A stretch of DNA of 19,899 nt from Cytophagaceae bacterium (GTDB lineage: Bacteria > Bacteroidota > Bacteroidia > Cytophagales > Spirosomataceae), in contig CANIYB010000004.1 of NCBI GenBank assembly GCA_947471105.1, forward strand, positions 1-19,899. Reading direction: 5' to 3'. The position numbers and the translations under genes are program-made. Positions 1-6,756 of this stretch are shown here, one piece after another (the stretch's first letter is position 1; each line of letters begins with the position of its first letter). The notes below the pieces were generated by a model. It saw only the letters and a list, made by a program, of their open reading frames with translations, did no database searches and was not told the DNA's origin.

Positions 1-1011
1 ATCTGCACCGCCTGATAAGGAAACCACATATCCAAAGGATTTAGACTTTCGCAGGTAATCAAACAGACCTAATGATATGGCCCGAGCAAATTCCTCCTCT
101 TTCATGTATTCAGAATCTTCCCACGGGTTTATTCTATTTTCTGTGAATGGTTGATCCGTTTCGGAAACCTCTGTTGTGGATTTAATTATATCATCTGCAT
201 AGGTAGATATTGTCCGAAGGTCTACAGCAGAATAAATTAAATTTGAATCAGCAAATGAAAACCGCTTGGATTCCACTATAATTCGGCCATTCTGAGCAAT
301 GTAAGCATCTCCATCAAAAATGACTCGGCCAGATTCATTGCCCAATAAATTGGCAAACAAATAAACGCCCTTAATTATTTCAGCTCCTTCAAGGGCTAAT
401 CTTTTTCTAATTTGTGATTTACCAAAAGCAAAATGCGAGGCTGTCGGATTACATATCAACGAAACACCACGTTGACCCAAGGAATTTGCTGGGCGATTTT
501 CACCCTCCCAAGCATCTTGGCATATTTCTACCCCCACTAAAATCCCATGGCCAATTTCAATACGATAATCACCAATTGGAATTTCAAGGCCATCTTTACC
601 CATATGGTTTCTTTGACCAGCAGGCCAAGGAGAAAACCAACGAGCCTCATAATGGACTCCATCGTTGGCCAAATGCTGCTTAGGAATTAAAGCAACCAAT
701 TTTTTGTTGGAAATACAGGCTGAAACATTATAAAGTTTTCCAGAAAAACGTAGCGGAAGTCCGACAAACACCGTAATACCGGAAGTATGTGGAATTAATT
801 TATTCAAATAGGACCATGCTTTTTCTTCCGTAAACGATGAATAAAACTGATCCTCGCAACCGTAACCCGTTAAACATAGCTCAGGTAAACATAAGATTGA
901 AATGTGGAAATGTTGGGCTTCCTGAATTACGTCTAAAATGCGCTCAAAGTTACCCTCCCAATCTAATGGGATTTGATTAACCACCCCAGAACCAACGATT
1001 ATTCTTGGCAT
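1..1011 (-). CDS. nadE: Glutamine-dependent NAD+ synthetase, N-terminal part (cut by left window edge)
   Basis: Makes NAD+ from nicotinic acid adenine dinucleotide, ATP and glutamine-derived ammonia in the cytoplasm. The first 337 residues are visible. They form a nitrilase-type glutaminase domain with the catalytic triad E44 (CLPELCLTGYG), K111 (IPKQHLAND) and C164 (GVEICQDAWEG). The ATP-pyrophosphatase loop then begins at the window edge with SGGAD (333-337). The presence of both domains in one chain marks the large glutamine-using form rather than the short ammonia-only form. The ATG at 1011-1009 directly follows the stop codon of the upstream small gene (TAA then ATG, no gap), so translation is probably coupled. 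The reading frame is open and clean to the edge. The C-terminal synthetase domain lies outside the window. Confidence 0.95.
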   Translation of the reverse strand, partial: MPRIIVGSGVVNQIPLDWEGNFERILDVIQEAQHFHISILCLPELCLTGYGCEDQFYSSFTEEKAWSYLNKLIPHTSGITVFVGLPLRFSGKLYNVSACISNKKLVALIPKQHLANDGVHYEARWFSPWPAGQRNHMGKDGLEIPIGDYRIEIGHGILVGVEICQDAWEGENRPANSLGQRGVSLICNPTASHFAFGKSQIRKRLALEGAEIIKGVYLFANLLGNESGRVIFDGDAYIAQNGRIIVESKRFSFADSNLIYSAVDLRTISTYADDIIKSTTEVSETDQPFTENRINPWEDSEYMKEEEFARAISLGLFDYLRKSKSFGYVVSLSGGAD

Positions 1012-1311
1012 TTATTTTCGAGGATTTTGGGTAGTTATTTTTGGATTTCGACTTAAGAATCGATACCAAACTTTTTTCTTTTGTATACCTTGCGCCCCCA
1101 TTAAAGCATAATTAGGGGTTCTTACATGCTTATATCGCGGGGTCCACATCCAAGAAAATGCTTCCCTAGGTCTAAAATAAGATTCCCCATGCCTATGCTC
1201 AACACGCACACGGCAAGTTTCTCTTGGACATCTAGCGGACCAACAACTACTCATTCCGGCCCATAAAAGTAGGCAGGAAAAGAGAATTGAAAAGAAACGA
1301 AATCCGTGCAT
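1012..1311 (-). CDS. Small putative lipoprotein of unknown function, upstream of nadE
   Basis: A 99-residue protein that I do not recognise. It begins with a short signal-like segment (MHGFRFFSILFSCLLLWAG). A plausible lipobox follows, MSSC with C23 as the lipidated cysteine; methionine at -3 is not ideal. The mature part is short and rich in Arg, His, Trp and Tyr, with two more cysteines at 28 and 33, and ends in a basic tail. Its TAA stop directly touches the nadE start codon, which implies one transcript and coupled translation. No enzyme motif is visible. It could be an outer-membrane-associated lipoprotein or a spurious ORF. The abutting stop/start, the signal peptide and the lack of any competing gene on the other strand favour a real gene. 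Confidence 0.6.
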   Translation of the reverse strand: MHGFRFFSILFSCLLLWAGMSSCWSARCPRETCRVRVEHRHGESYFRPREAFSWMWTPRYKHVRTPNYALMGAQGIQKKKVWYRFLSRNPKITTQNPRK

Positions 1312-1340
1312 GATGGGAAATAATCTATTTAAAAAAATGA

Positions 1341-1369
1341 TTCTAAACGTTAGAACGATTTCTAATTAG
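1341..1369. promoter_or_regulatory. Inverted-repeat cluster in the divergent queE / nadE-operon promoter region
   Basis: The 105-nt gap between the two divergent genes holds a perfect dyad, TTCTAA-ACG-TTAGAA (1341-1355). Seven nt further on is a palindrome, CTAATTAG (1362-1369), which reuses the TTCTAA half as TTTCTAATTAG. Such a pair of related half-sites is operator-like, but AT-rich DNA makes chance dyads common. No convincing -33/-7 promoter pair was seen on either strand here. Confidence 0.25.
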
Positions 1370-1416
1370 TTAAATTACAAATCAACTCTTAATTTTACTA
1401 GGAATTTAAATTTAAA

Positions 1417-2064
1417 ATGGAATTCAATACCAAAGATATAAAATCAGTTGCAAAAAGAGATGTTTTTGAATATCCTGTCATGGAATCTTTTTATACGATT
1501 CAAGGAGAAGGTAAATATCAAGGACATGCCGCCTATTTTATTCGGTTGGGAGGATGCGATGTAGGTTGCCATTGGTGTGATGTGAAAGAATCATGGCCAG
1601 TAGACACTCACCCTAAAAAAACAGTTGGAAGCTTAGTTAAAGACGCGTTACAATTTCCTGGGCGAATTGTTGTCATTACGGGTGGAGAACCTTTAATGCA
1701 TGATTTGGGTCCCTTAACTGAAGCGTTCAAGGAAGCAGGATTCAATACGCACATTGAAACATCAGGGGTATGTGAGGTCGTAACGGGAACTTGGGACTGG
1801 ATTTGCTTCTCACCCAAAAAATTCAAAGAAGCTAATTCAATGATTTTTTCGCAAGTTGACGAGTTGAAAATTGTCATTTTTCATAAATCAGATATTGCTT
1901 GGGCTCAAGATTATGAGCCAAAAATGCCTGTAAATGCAGTATTATATTTGCAACCGGAATGGTCAAAACAGGCAGAAATGAATTCAATAATCGTTGAATT
2001 TGTTAAATCCAATCCACATTGGAAAATTTCGATACAAACCCACAAGTTTCTTCAAATTCCCTAA
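1417..2064 (+). CDS. queE: 7-carboxy-7-deazaguanine synthase (radical SAM), QueE
   Basis: Converts 6-carboxy-tetrahydropterin to 7-carboxy-7-deazaguanine, the ring-contraction step in the preQ0/queuosine pathway for tRNA wobble modification. It uses SAM and a [4Fe-4S] cluster. The protein has 215 residues, normal for the family. The substrate segment ESFYTIQGEG (23-32) precedes the family-specific CX3CX2C cluster motif, C47, C51 and C54. This spacing separates QueE from the usual CX3CX2-aromatic-C radical SAM context of larger enzymes. The SAM-binding TGGEP is at 88-92. The ATG at 1417 puts the motifs at their usual distance from the N-terminus. The stop codon is 1 nt before the next gene's ATG. 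No other queuosine gene is in the window. Confidence 0.93.
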   Translation: MEFNTKDIKSVAKRDVFEYPVMESFYTIQGEGKYQGHAAYFIRLGGCDVGCHWCDVKESWPVDTHPKKTVGSLVKDALQFPGRIVVITGGEPLMHDLGPLTEAFKEAGFNTHIETSGVCEVVTGTWDWICFSPKKFKEANSMIFSQVDELKIVIFHKSDIAWAQDYEPKMPVNAVLYLQPEWSKQAEMNSIIVEFVKSNPHWKISIQTHKFLQIP

Positions 2065-2065
2065 A

Positions 2066-3307
2066 ATGATTGGACTCTGGATCATCCCATTGTTTTCGTT
2101 TTTATCCGAAAGGGATAGTATTCCAATCGTCCCAGTTCCCATAAAAGAACTGAACATTTATAGAACTCAATACTTTCCCACGTATTCAGCTAGCCGAAAA
2201 GAACTGTTTTTAACGGTCAGGAAAGCCCTCAATTCTGATGAAGAAATCTTTGTATCAAAATGGAATGGCCAGAAATTTGAAGCCCCATGGCCCATAGAAG
2301 AGCTCAATCAAGAAAATAATGAAGGTACGCCTACGCTCTCTAAAGATGGCAAAACCATGATTTTTTCAGGCTGCGATTATCCAAACTCATTTGGCGGTTG
2401 CGATTTATATATGTGTCAATGGGTAGAAGGATCTTGGACTAGGCCAAAAAATTTAGGATATAAAATAAATTCGCATGATTGGGAAGGCCAACCCCAATTA
2501 AGTTCCGATGGCAAAATGTTGTTCTTTTCATCCGATAGACCTGGCGGACAGGGAAAAAGAGATATTTGGCTTTCGAGAATAGATGGAGACGGAAATTGGG
2601 GTCAACCAAAAAACCTGGGTGAAGAAATCAATACCACGGAAGATGAGCAAGGACCCTATTTTATCCAATCCAAGGACATATTAGTTTTTGCTAGCAATCA
2701 GAAAGGGGGATTAGGGGGTTTAGATTTCCATCAAAGTTTAGTTTATGAAGGTATTTGGTCTAAATCAGTACCCATTTATGAGATCAATAGCCCGTCCAAC
2801 GAAGCAGGGTTTTCTGAAGCTATTCTCGAAAATCAGTATTTTATCTCCAAAAAAGTGGGTGATCCCAACCAAGATCTTCAGATTCACAGCGTAATCATCC
2901 CAGATTATTGTTGGATTAAAAAACCATTCACCCCTAAACCGGAGATCCTCACATTAAAGCCAGCACAATTTTTCGAGTTAAGTTTTGAAGACATTCAATT
3001 CAAAATAAACCAATCGGACTTACCGATTGAAGTACCGCTTAGTTTAAAGAATTTAGTCGAATTTCTTTCAAATAATATTCATCAACACATTGAAATACAT
3101 GGACATACAGATGAAGTAGGAAATTCGATATCCAATGTAAAACTCTCTGAAAGAAGAGCCTTATCCGTCAAAACTTTTCTTGTGAATCATGGCATTGAAT
3201 CTTCTCGTATAGTAACAAAGGGATTTGGAAATACTAAGCCCAAGATTAAAAATGCAAGTATCGAGCAGCGAAAGGCCAATAGAAGAATTGAAATTATTTT
3301 GCCCTAG
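2066..3307 (+). CDS. OmpA-family protein with WD40-like (PD40) beta-propeller repeats
   Basis: A 413-residue envelope protein. The N-terminus is weakly signal-like (MIGLWIIPLFSFLS). Several PD40 blades follow, recognisable as LSKDGKTMIFSG, LSSDGKMLFFSSDRPGG and SKDILVFASNQKGG. The last ~110 residues are an OmpA C-terminal domain with HGHTDEVG, LSERRA and the closing NRRIEI. D349 and R364 are the residues expected to bind the peptide of peptidoglycan. The family usually sits in the periplasm or outer membrane and holds peptidoglycan through the OmpA domain; many Bacteroidota copies accompany PorE-like or type IX secretion parts, but nothing here shows that role. I chose the ATG at 2066 rather than an upstream TTG at 1994, which lies inside queE. 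The 1-nt gap to queE suggests co-transcription. The 3' end overlaps rlpA by 14 nt, tail to tail. Confidence 0.85.
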   Translation: MIGLWIIPLFSFLSERDSIPIVPVPIKELNIYRTQYFPTYSASRKELFLTVRKALNSDEEIFVSKWNGQKFEAPWPIEELNQENNEGTPTLSKDGKTMIFSGCDYPNSFGGCDLYMCQWVEGSWTRPKNLGYKINSHDWEGQPQLSSDGKMLFFSSDRPGGQGKRDIWLSRIDGDGNWGQPKNLGEEINTTEDEQGPYFIQSKDILVFASNQKGGLGGLDFHQSLVYEGIWSKSVPIYEINSPSNEAGFSEAILENQYFISKKVGDPNQDLQIHSVIIPDYCWIKKPFTPKPEILTLKPAQFFELSFEDIQFKINQSDLPIEVPLSLKNLVEFLSNNIHQHIEIHGHTDEVGNSISNVKLSERRALSVKTFLVNHGIESSRIVTKGFGNTKPKIKNASIEQRKANRRIEIILP

Positions 3308-3797
3308 ATTTTTTTCTACCTCGCTTCTTTTTCTTTTTGAAAACTTTTTTCACCTGAAATGGGTGTAAGCTAACGTTTACTGAGTCTCTTTTAAACCAAG
3401 CAGAACGCAAAGAATCTGTGATTTCAATATCAGGAATCAATCGAATAGACACATGAGAAACTCCGAAAGAGATCAATCCTATATCCTTGGCAGCAGCCAT
3501 TGAAATGTCAATAATCGCACCTCTTCGATATGGACCGCGGTCATTGACCCGAACAACAGTCGATTTATTAGTTTTTGGAAAGCTCACTTCCACCCATGAT
3601 CCTAATGGAAAATACCGATGCGCTGCTGTAAATAGATAGGGATTGTATTTTTCCCCACTAGTCGTTTTAGTACCCCAAAATCGGCTATTGTAAAACGTGG
3701 CATTACCTGTTTGCCTTTTCCCAAAGCCTGAAACTTCAAAGGTTTGTAATTGAAAGACAAATAAAAGAATTGAAATTTTTAATATGGATGAAATCAT
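3294..3797 (-). CDS. rlpA: RlpA-like septal ring lytic transglycosylase family protein (double-psi beta-barrel)
   Basis: A 167-residue secreted protein. RlpA enzymes cut peptide-free glycan strands of peptidoglycan at division sites. The N-terminus is a signal peptide (ISILLFVFQLQTF region). The barrel domain follows: GNATFYNSRFWGTKTTSGEKY (split as GNATFY and TTSGEKY), TAAHRYFPLGSWVEV, and the hallmark VNDRGPYRRGAIIDIS with the expected catalytic Asp of NDRGP, then AAAKDIGL. There is no lipobox cysteine and no SPOR domain, so this is a soluble periplasmic or outer-surface form, unlike the lipoprotein RlpA of Escherichia coli. The C-terminus is strikingly basic, with a run of lysines and arginines (VFKKKKKRGRKKSRAK). 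It starts 79 nt after gltA ends. The terminator in that gap suggests that it has its own promoter or depends on read-through. Confidence 0.87.
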   Translation of the reverse strand: MISSILKISILLFVFQLQTFEVSGFGKRQTGNATFYNSRFWGTKTTSGEKYNPYLFTAAHRYFPLGSWVEVSFPKTNKSTVVRVNDRGPYRRGAIIDISMAAAKDIGLISFGVSHVSIRLIPDIEITDSLRSAWFKRDSVNVSLHPFQVKKVFKKKKKRGRKKSRAK

Positions 3798-3821
3798 ACA
3801 GAAAGGCTATTCAGTCGTGGA

Positions 3822-3856
3822 TAAAACAAAAAAGCCCTTTTCACAAAGAGCTTTTC
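3822..3856 (-). terminator. Rho-independent-type terminator after gltA
   Basis: The stem pairs AAAAGC (3830-3835) with GCTTTT (3850-3855). It continues past one C/A mismatch as CTTT (3837-3840) with AAAG (3845-3848), around a 4-nt loop. On the minus strand the stem is followed by a T-rich tail (TTTTTTGTTTT). It lies just beyond the gltA stop and just before the rlpA start, so it should separate the two transcripts. Confidence 0.7.
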
Positions 3857-3876
3857 CACTGTATATTTTACTTATT

Positions 3877-5148
3877 TTATCGGTGGGCGATGTCGACAAA
3901 TGCACGCGAAGTATATCCGGTATAAATTTGTCTTGGTCGGCCAATAGGCTCTTTATTAGTCTTTAATTCTTTCCATTGAGCTAACCAACCAGGTAGACGA
4001 CCGATTGCGAACATCACGGTAAACATGTTGGTCGGTATCCCTAAAGCCCTGTAAATTATTCCAGAATAGAAATCAACGTTAGGGTATAATTTTCTGGCTA
4101 CAAAATAATCATCATTTAAGGCTGCTTCTTCTAAATGCTGTGCGATAGATAAAACAGGATCATTCACTCCCAATGCTTTTAAAACATCGTCAGCAGCTTT
4201 TTTTATGATTTTAGCTCTTGGGTCAAAGTTCTTATACACACGATGTCCAAAACCCATCAATCTAAATCCTGATGCCTTGTCCTTAGCCATAGCTATGTAC
4301 TTATCTGTATCTCCTCCATCGGCCTTGATAGCTTCTAACATCTCAATTACTTCTTGGTTTGCACCCCCATGTAAAGGACCAGAAAGTGCTTGAATTCCGG
4401 CTGAAATTGAAGCAAAAACATTGGCTTGAGAAGACCCAACCAAACGAACCGTAGACGTAGAGCAATTTTGCTCATGATCTGCGTGCAGAATTAATAATTT
4501 ATTTAAGGCTTTGGATACGACAGGATCTCCTGTAAAAGCTTCACCTGGTTTTGCGAACATCAATTGTAAAAATGTAGAACAATAATCCAACGAAGTATCA
4601 GGTTGATTCGCATCTTGACCTAAGCCTTTTTTATAATTCCAGATCGCCATGATGGGCAATGTAGCCATCAAGCGCATCATATTTTTTTCGTCATCTCCCG
4701 CCTCTTCAGTAGAATGAAAAGCGGACATAAGACCCACTAAACTTGCTATTTCAGCCATGGGATGAACTGAATTTGGAATAGCATCAGCGATCTTTTTCAA
4801 AGCCTCATTTGAAATCATGTATTTTTTTATTTCACTTTCAAATGAATCCAATTGAGTTATAGTCGGCAATTCACCATGGATCAATAAATAAGCCACTTCT
4901 AAAAAAGTAGATTTGTCGGCCAATTCTTCAATACTATAACCCCTATACCGTAAAATTCCCTCCTCACCATCTAAATAGGTAATCGCACTTTTCGTTGCTC
5001 CTGTGTTTTTGTAACCTGGATCGTAGGTGACATAACCAGATAAATCACGAAGCTTAGCAATGTCGATCGCTTTTTCATTTTCAGAACCTACAAATGTTGG
5101 CAACTCAAAGGATTGACCGTCTAAATTGATAACCGAATTTTGAGACAT
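3877..5148 (-). CDS. gltA: Citrate synthase
   Basis: Condenses acetyl-CoA and oxaloacetate to citrate, the entry step of the TCA cycle, in the cytoplasm. The protein has 423 residues. The three active-site residues are present and spaced as in the Escherichia coli enzyme: H260 (GPLHGGANQE), H302 (GFGHRVYKNFDPRA) and D359 (VDFYSGI). The C-terminus GRPRQIYTGY is typical of gltA rather than of short 2-methylcitrate synthases. The N-terminal beta region and the length fit the type II (hexameric, NADH-sensitive in some bacteria) group; NADH control is not testable here. I chose the ATG at 5148 (MSQNSVINLDG). A TTG 13 codons upstream would add a stretch unlike the family. It is transcribed away from pepT and has a clear hairpin terminator downstream. 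Confidence 0.96.
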   Translation of the reverse strand: MSQNSVINLDGQSFELPTFVGSENEKAIDIAKLRDLSGYVTYDPGYKNTGATKSAITYLDGEEGILRYRGYSIEELADKSTFLEVAYLLIHGELPTITQLDSFESEIKKYMISNEALKKIADAIPNSVHPMAEIASLVGLMSAFHSTEEAGDDEKNMMRLMATLPIMAIWNYKKGLGQDANQPDTSLDYCSTFLQLMFAKPGEAFTGDPVVSKALNKLLILHADHEQNCSTSTVRLVGSSQANVFASISAGIQALSGPLHGGANQEVIEMLEAIKADGGDTDKYIAMAKDKASGFRLMGFGHRVYKNFDPRAKIIKKAADDVLKALGVNDPVLSIAQHLEEAALNDDYFVARKLYPNVDFYSGIIYRALGIPTNMFTVMFAIGRLPGWLAQWKELKTNKEPIGRPRQIYTGYTSRAFVDIAHR

Positions 5149-5325
5149 AGTGTTAATAGTATAATGGCAACTAGTTGACAATTTCAAAAAGTATTTGTGA
5201 AATTTCGAAATCGAACTACTAAGATAATACGTTATTTTGAAAGGTTAAGTACCTTTATGAATCCAGTAAAAATAAATTTAATTAACACAATTTTTTCTAA
5301 AGATATTTCAAAAATATTTGATTTT

Positions 5326-6591
5326 ATGATGCATTTACCACAAATTATTTCTGACTACTCATTTAGTTCAAAGGATCGATTTCTTACCTATGTGAAAATT
5401 GACACACAATCTGACCCCAAATCGACCTCGAGTCCAAGTACGGAAAAACAAAAAGATTTGGCAGTGCTTTTAGTCAAAGAGCTTCAAGATGTAGGAATTT
5501 CCAATGCGCATACGAATGAATATGGATATGTCTATGCACACCTGGAATCGAATGTATCAAAAGATGTCCCAGCGATCTGTTTTTGTGCCCATATGGATAC
5601 TTCCCCCGATTGTTCTGGTTTTGGGGTAAAACCTATCATACATCCAAATTACCAAGGGGAAGACATTATTTTACCCGATGACCCTACTGTGATCATCCGA
5701 TTAAATGAACATCCCGATTTACAAGAACAAATCGGCAATGATATTATTACGGCGAGTGGCGCAACTTTATTAGGGGCAGATAATAAGGCAGGAGTTGCGG
5801 AAATCATGGATGCGGTGGCTTTTTGGCAGAAAAATCCCAGTGTCCAACACGGCCCAATATCCATCGTATTTACCCCTGATGAAGAGGTAGGCCGAGGAAC
5901 GGATCATATCGACATTCAAAAAATAAATGCCGTATATGGGTATACGTTGGACGGCGAGAAGCGTGGACACCTAGAAAATGAAACATTTTCTGCGGATGGA
6001 TTTACCATTAAAATCAAAGGCATTTCTCAGCATCCAGGATTTGCCAAGGGCAGAATGGAAAGCGCCATAAAAATAGCTGCTGAAATCATCTCAAACCTTC
6101 CAAAAGAATATCTCAGCCCAGAAACCACCGAAAAAATGGAAGGATTTATTCATCCGGTAGACATCCAAGGACATGTCGAAGAAGCTCAAATAGACTTTAT
6201 TTTGAGGGATTTTGATACATTAAAATTGATTGAGTACGGGAGTTTACTCAAAGAAATCACCTTTAACGTATTAAAAAATTATCCAAATAGCCAAGTGGAT
6301 TTTATTCAGACAGAGCAATATCGCAACATGAATGAAATCTTAAAAGATCATCCATTGTGCATTTCATTAGCGATGGAAGCGATGAAATTAGCAGGATTAT
6401 CACCGGAAACGACGAGCATTCGTGGGGGTACAGATGGTTCCAGGTTAACTTTTATGGGATTGCCTTGTCCCAATATCTTTGCGGGCGAACATGCATTTCA
6501 TAGCAAAGAAGAATGGGTTTCCGTCCAGGATATGCAAAAAGCAACTGAAACCATTCTGTATTTAGCAGAACTGTACACGGTAAGGTTTTAG
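5326..6591 (+). CDS. pepT: Peptidase T (tripeptide aminopeptidase, M20B)
   Basis: A cytoplasmic zinc aminopeptidase that removes the N-terminal residue from tripeptides. From the ATG at 5326 it has 421 residues, near the usual ~410. All di-zinc ligands are visible: H89 and catalytic D91 in FCAHMDTSPD, bridging D152 in LGADNKAG, E186/E187 in TPDEEVGRGTD, D209 in TLDGE, and H392 in AGEHAFHSKEEW. The start could also be the ATG at 5329. The frame is open back to a GTG at 5197 with an ATG at 5257, but the family's conserved start (RFLTYVKIDTQSD) sits 17-28 residues from 5326, so longer starts are unlikely. The gap to gltA (5149-5325) is a divergent promoter region without a convincing -7 box. The TAG stop is part of the first unit of a heptad-repeat array. 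Confidence 0.94.
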   Translation: MMHLPQIISDYSFSSKDRFLTYVKIDTQSDPKSTSSPSTEKQKDLAVLLVKELQDVGISNAHTNEYGYVYAHLESNVSKDVPAICFCAHMDTSPDCSGFGVKPIIHPNYQGEDIILPDDPTVIIRLNEHPDLQEQIGNDIITASGATLLGADNKAGVAEIMDAVAFWQKNPSVQHGPISIVFTPDEEVGRGTDHIDIQKINAVYGYTLDGEKRGHLENETFSADGFTIKIKGISQHPGFAKGRMESAIKIAAEIISNLPKEYLSPETTEKMEGFIHPVDIQGHVEEAQIDFILRDFDTLKLIEYGSLLKEITFNVLKNYPNSQVDFIQTEQYRNMNEILKDHPLCISLAMEAMKLAGLSPETTSIRGGTDGSRLTFMGLPCPNIFAGEHAFHSKEEWVSVQDMQKATETILYLAELYTVRF

Positions 6592-6687
6592 GTAAGAGGT
6601 ATTAGGTATTAGGTAAGAGGTATTAGGTAAAAGGTATTAGGTAAGAGGTATTAGGTAAAAGGTAATAAGGTAATAGGTATTAGGTAA
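6588..6687 (+). repeat. Heptad tandem repeat array (unit TTAGGTA / ARAGGTA) at the 3' end of pepT
   Basis: About fourteen 7-nt units that nearly all end in AGGTA run without a break. They mostly pair into a 14-nt unit, TTAGGTAAGAGGTA or TTAGGTAAAAGGTA. One single TTAGGTA sits after the first pair, and an 8-nt variant (ATAAGGTA) near the end breaks the phase. The first unit supplies the pepT stop codon. The period is not a multiple of three and no ORF follows, so it is non-coding. The near-identity of the units suggests slippage or recent expansion, so copy number may vary between strains. Confidence 0.85.
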
Positions 6688-6723
6688 CAGTGTCTTATCC
6701 TGAAATAGAGGTTGAAAATTGAT

Positions 6724-6751
6724 TAATAATTACTTAATACTTATTACCTAA
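6724..6751 (-). repeat. Short degenerate inverted copy of the heptad array at the 3' end of guaA
   Basis: Read on the minus strand, just after the guaA stop, this is TTAGGTA-ATAAGTA-TTAAGTA-ATTATTA: four heptads in the same orientation relative to guaA as the larger array has to pepT. AGGTAATAAG at 6660-6669 is exactly complementary to CTTATTACCT at 6740-6749, and weaker pairing continues inward. A long stem-loop that could end transcription in both directions is therefore possible. The ~35 nt between the two arrays (6688-6723) hold nothing I recognise. Confidence 0.6.
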
Positions 6752-6756
6752 AAAAA

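Noticed and set aside
1312..1416. preQ1 riboswitch before queE
   Set aside because: No match to the compact preQ1 aptamer (conserved C-rich loop and A-rich tail pseudoknot) was seen in the leader.
5197..5325. Longer PepT start (GTG 5197 or ATG 5257) adding up to 43 residues
   Set aside because: The added residues precede the normal family N-terminus and resemble translated AT-rich promoter DNA. The ATG at 5326 gives the usual PepT length.
6588..6751. CRISPR array
   Set aside because: The units are 7-14 nt and directly adjacent, with no unique spacers and no cas genes nearby.
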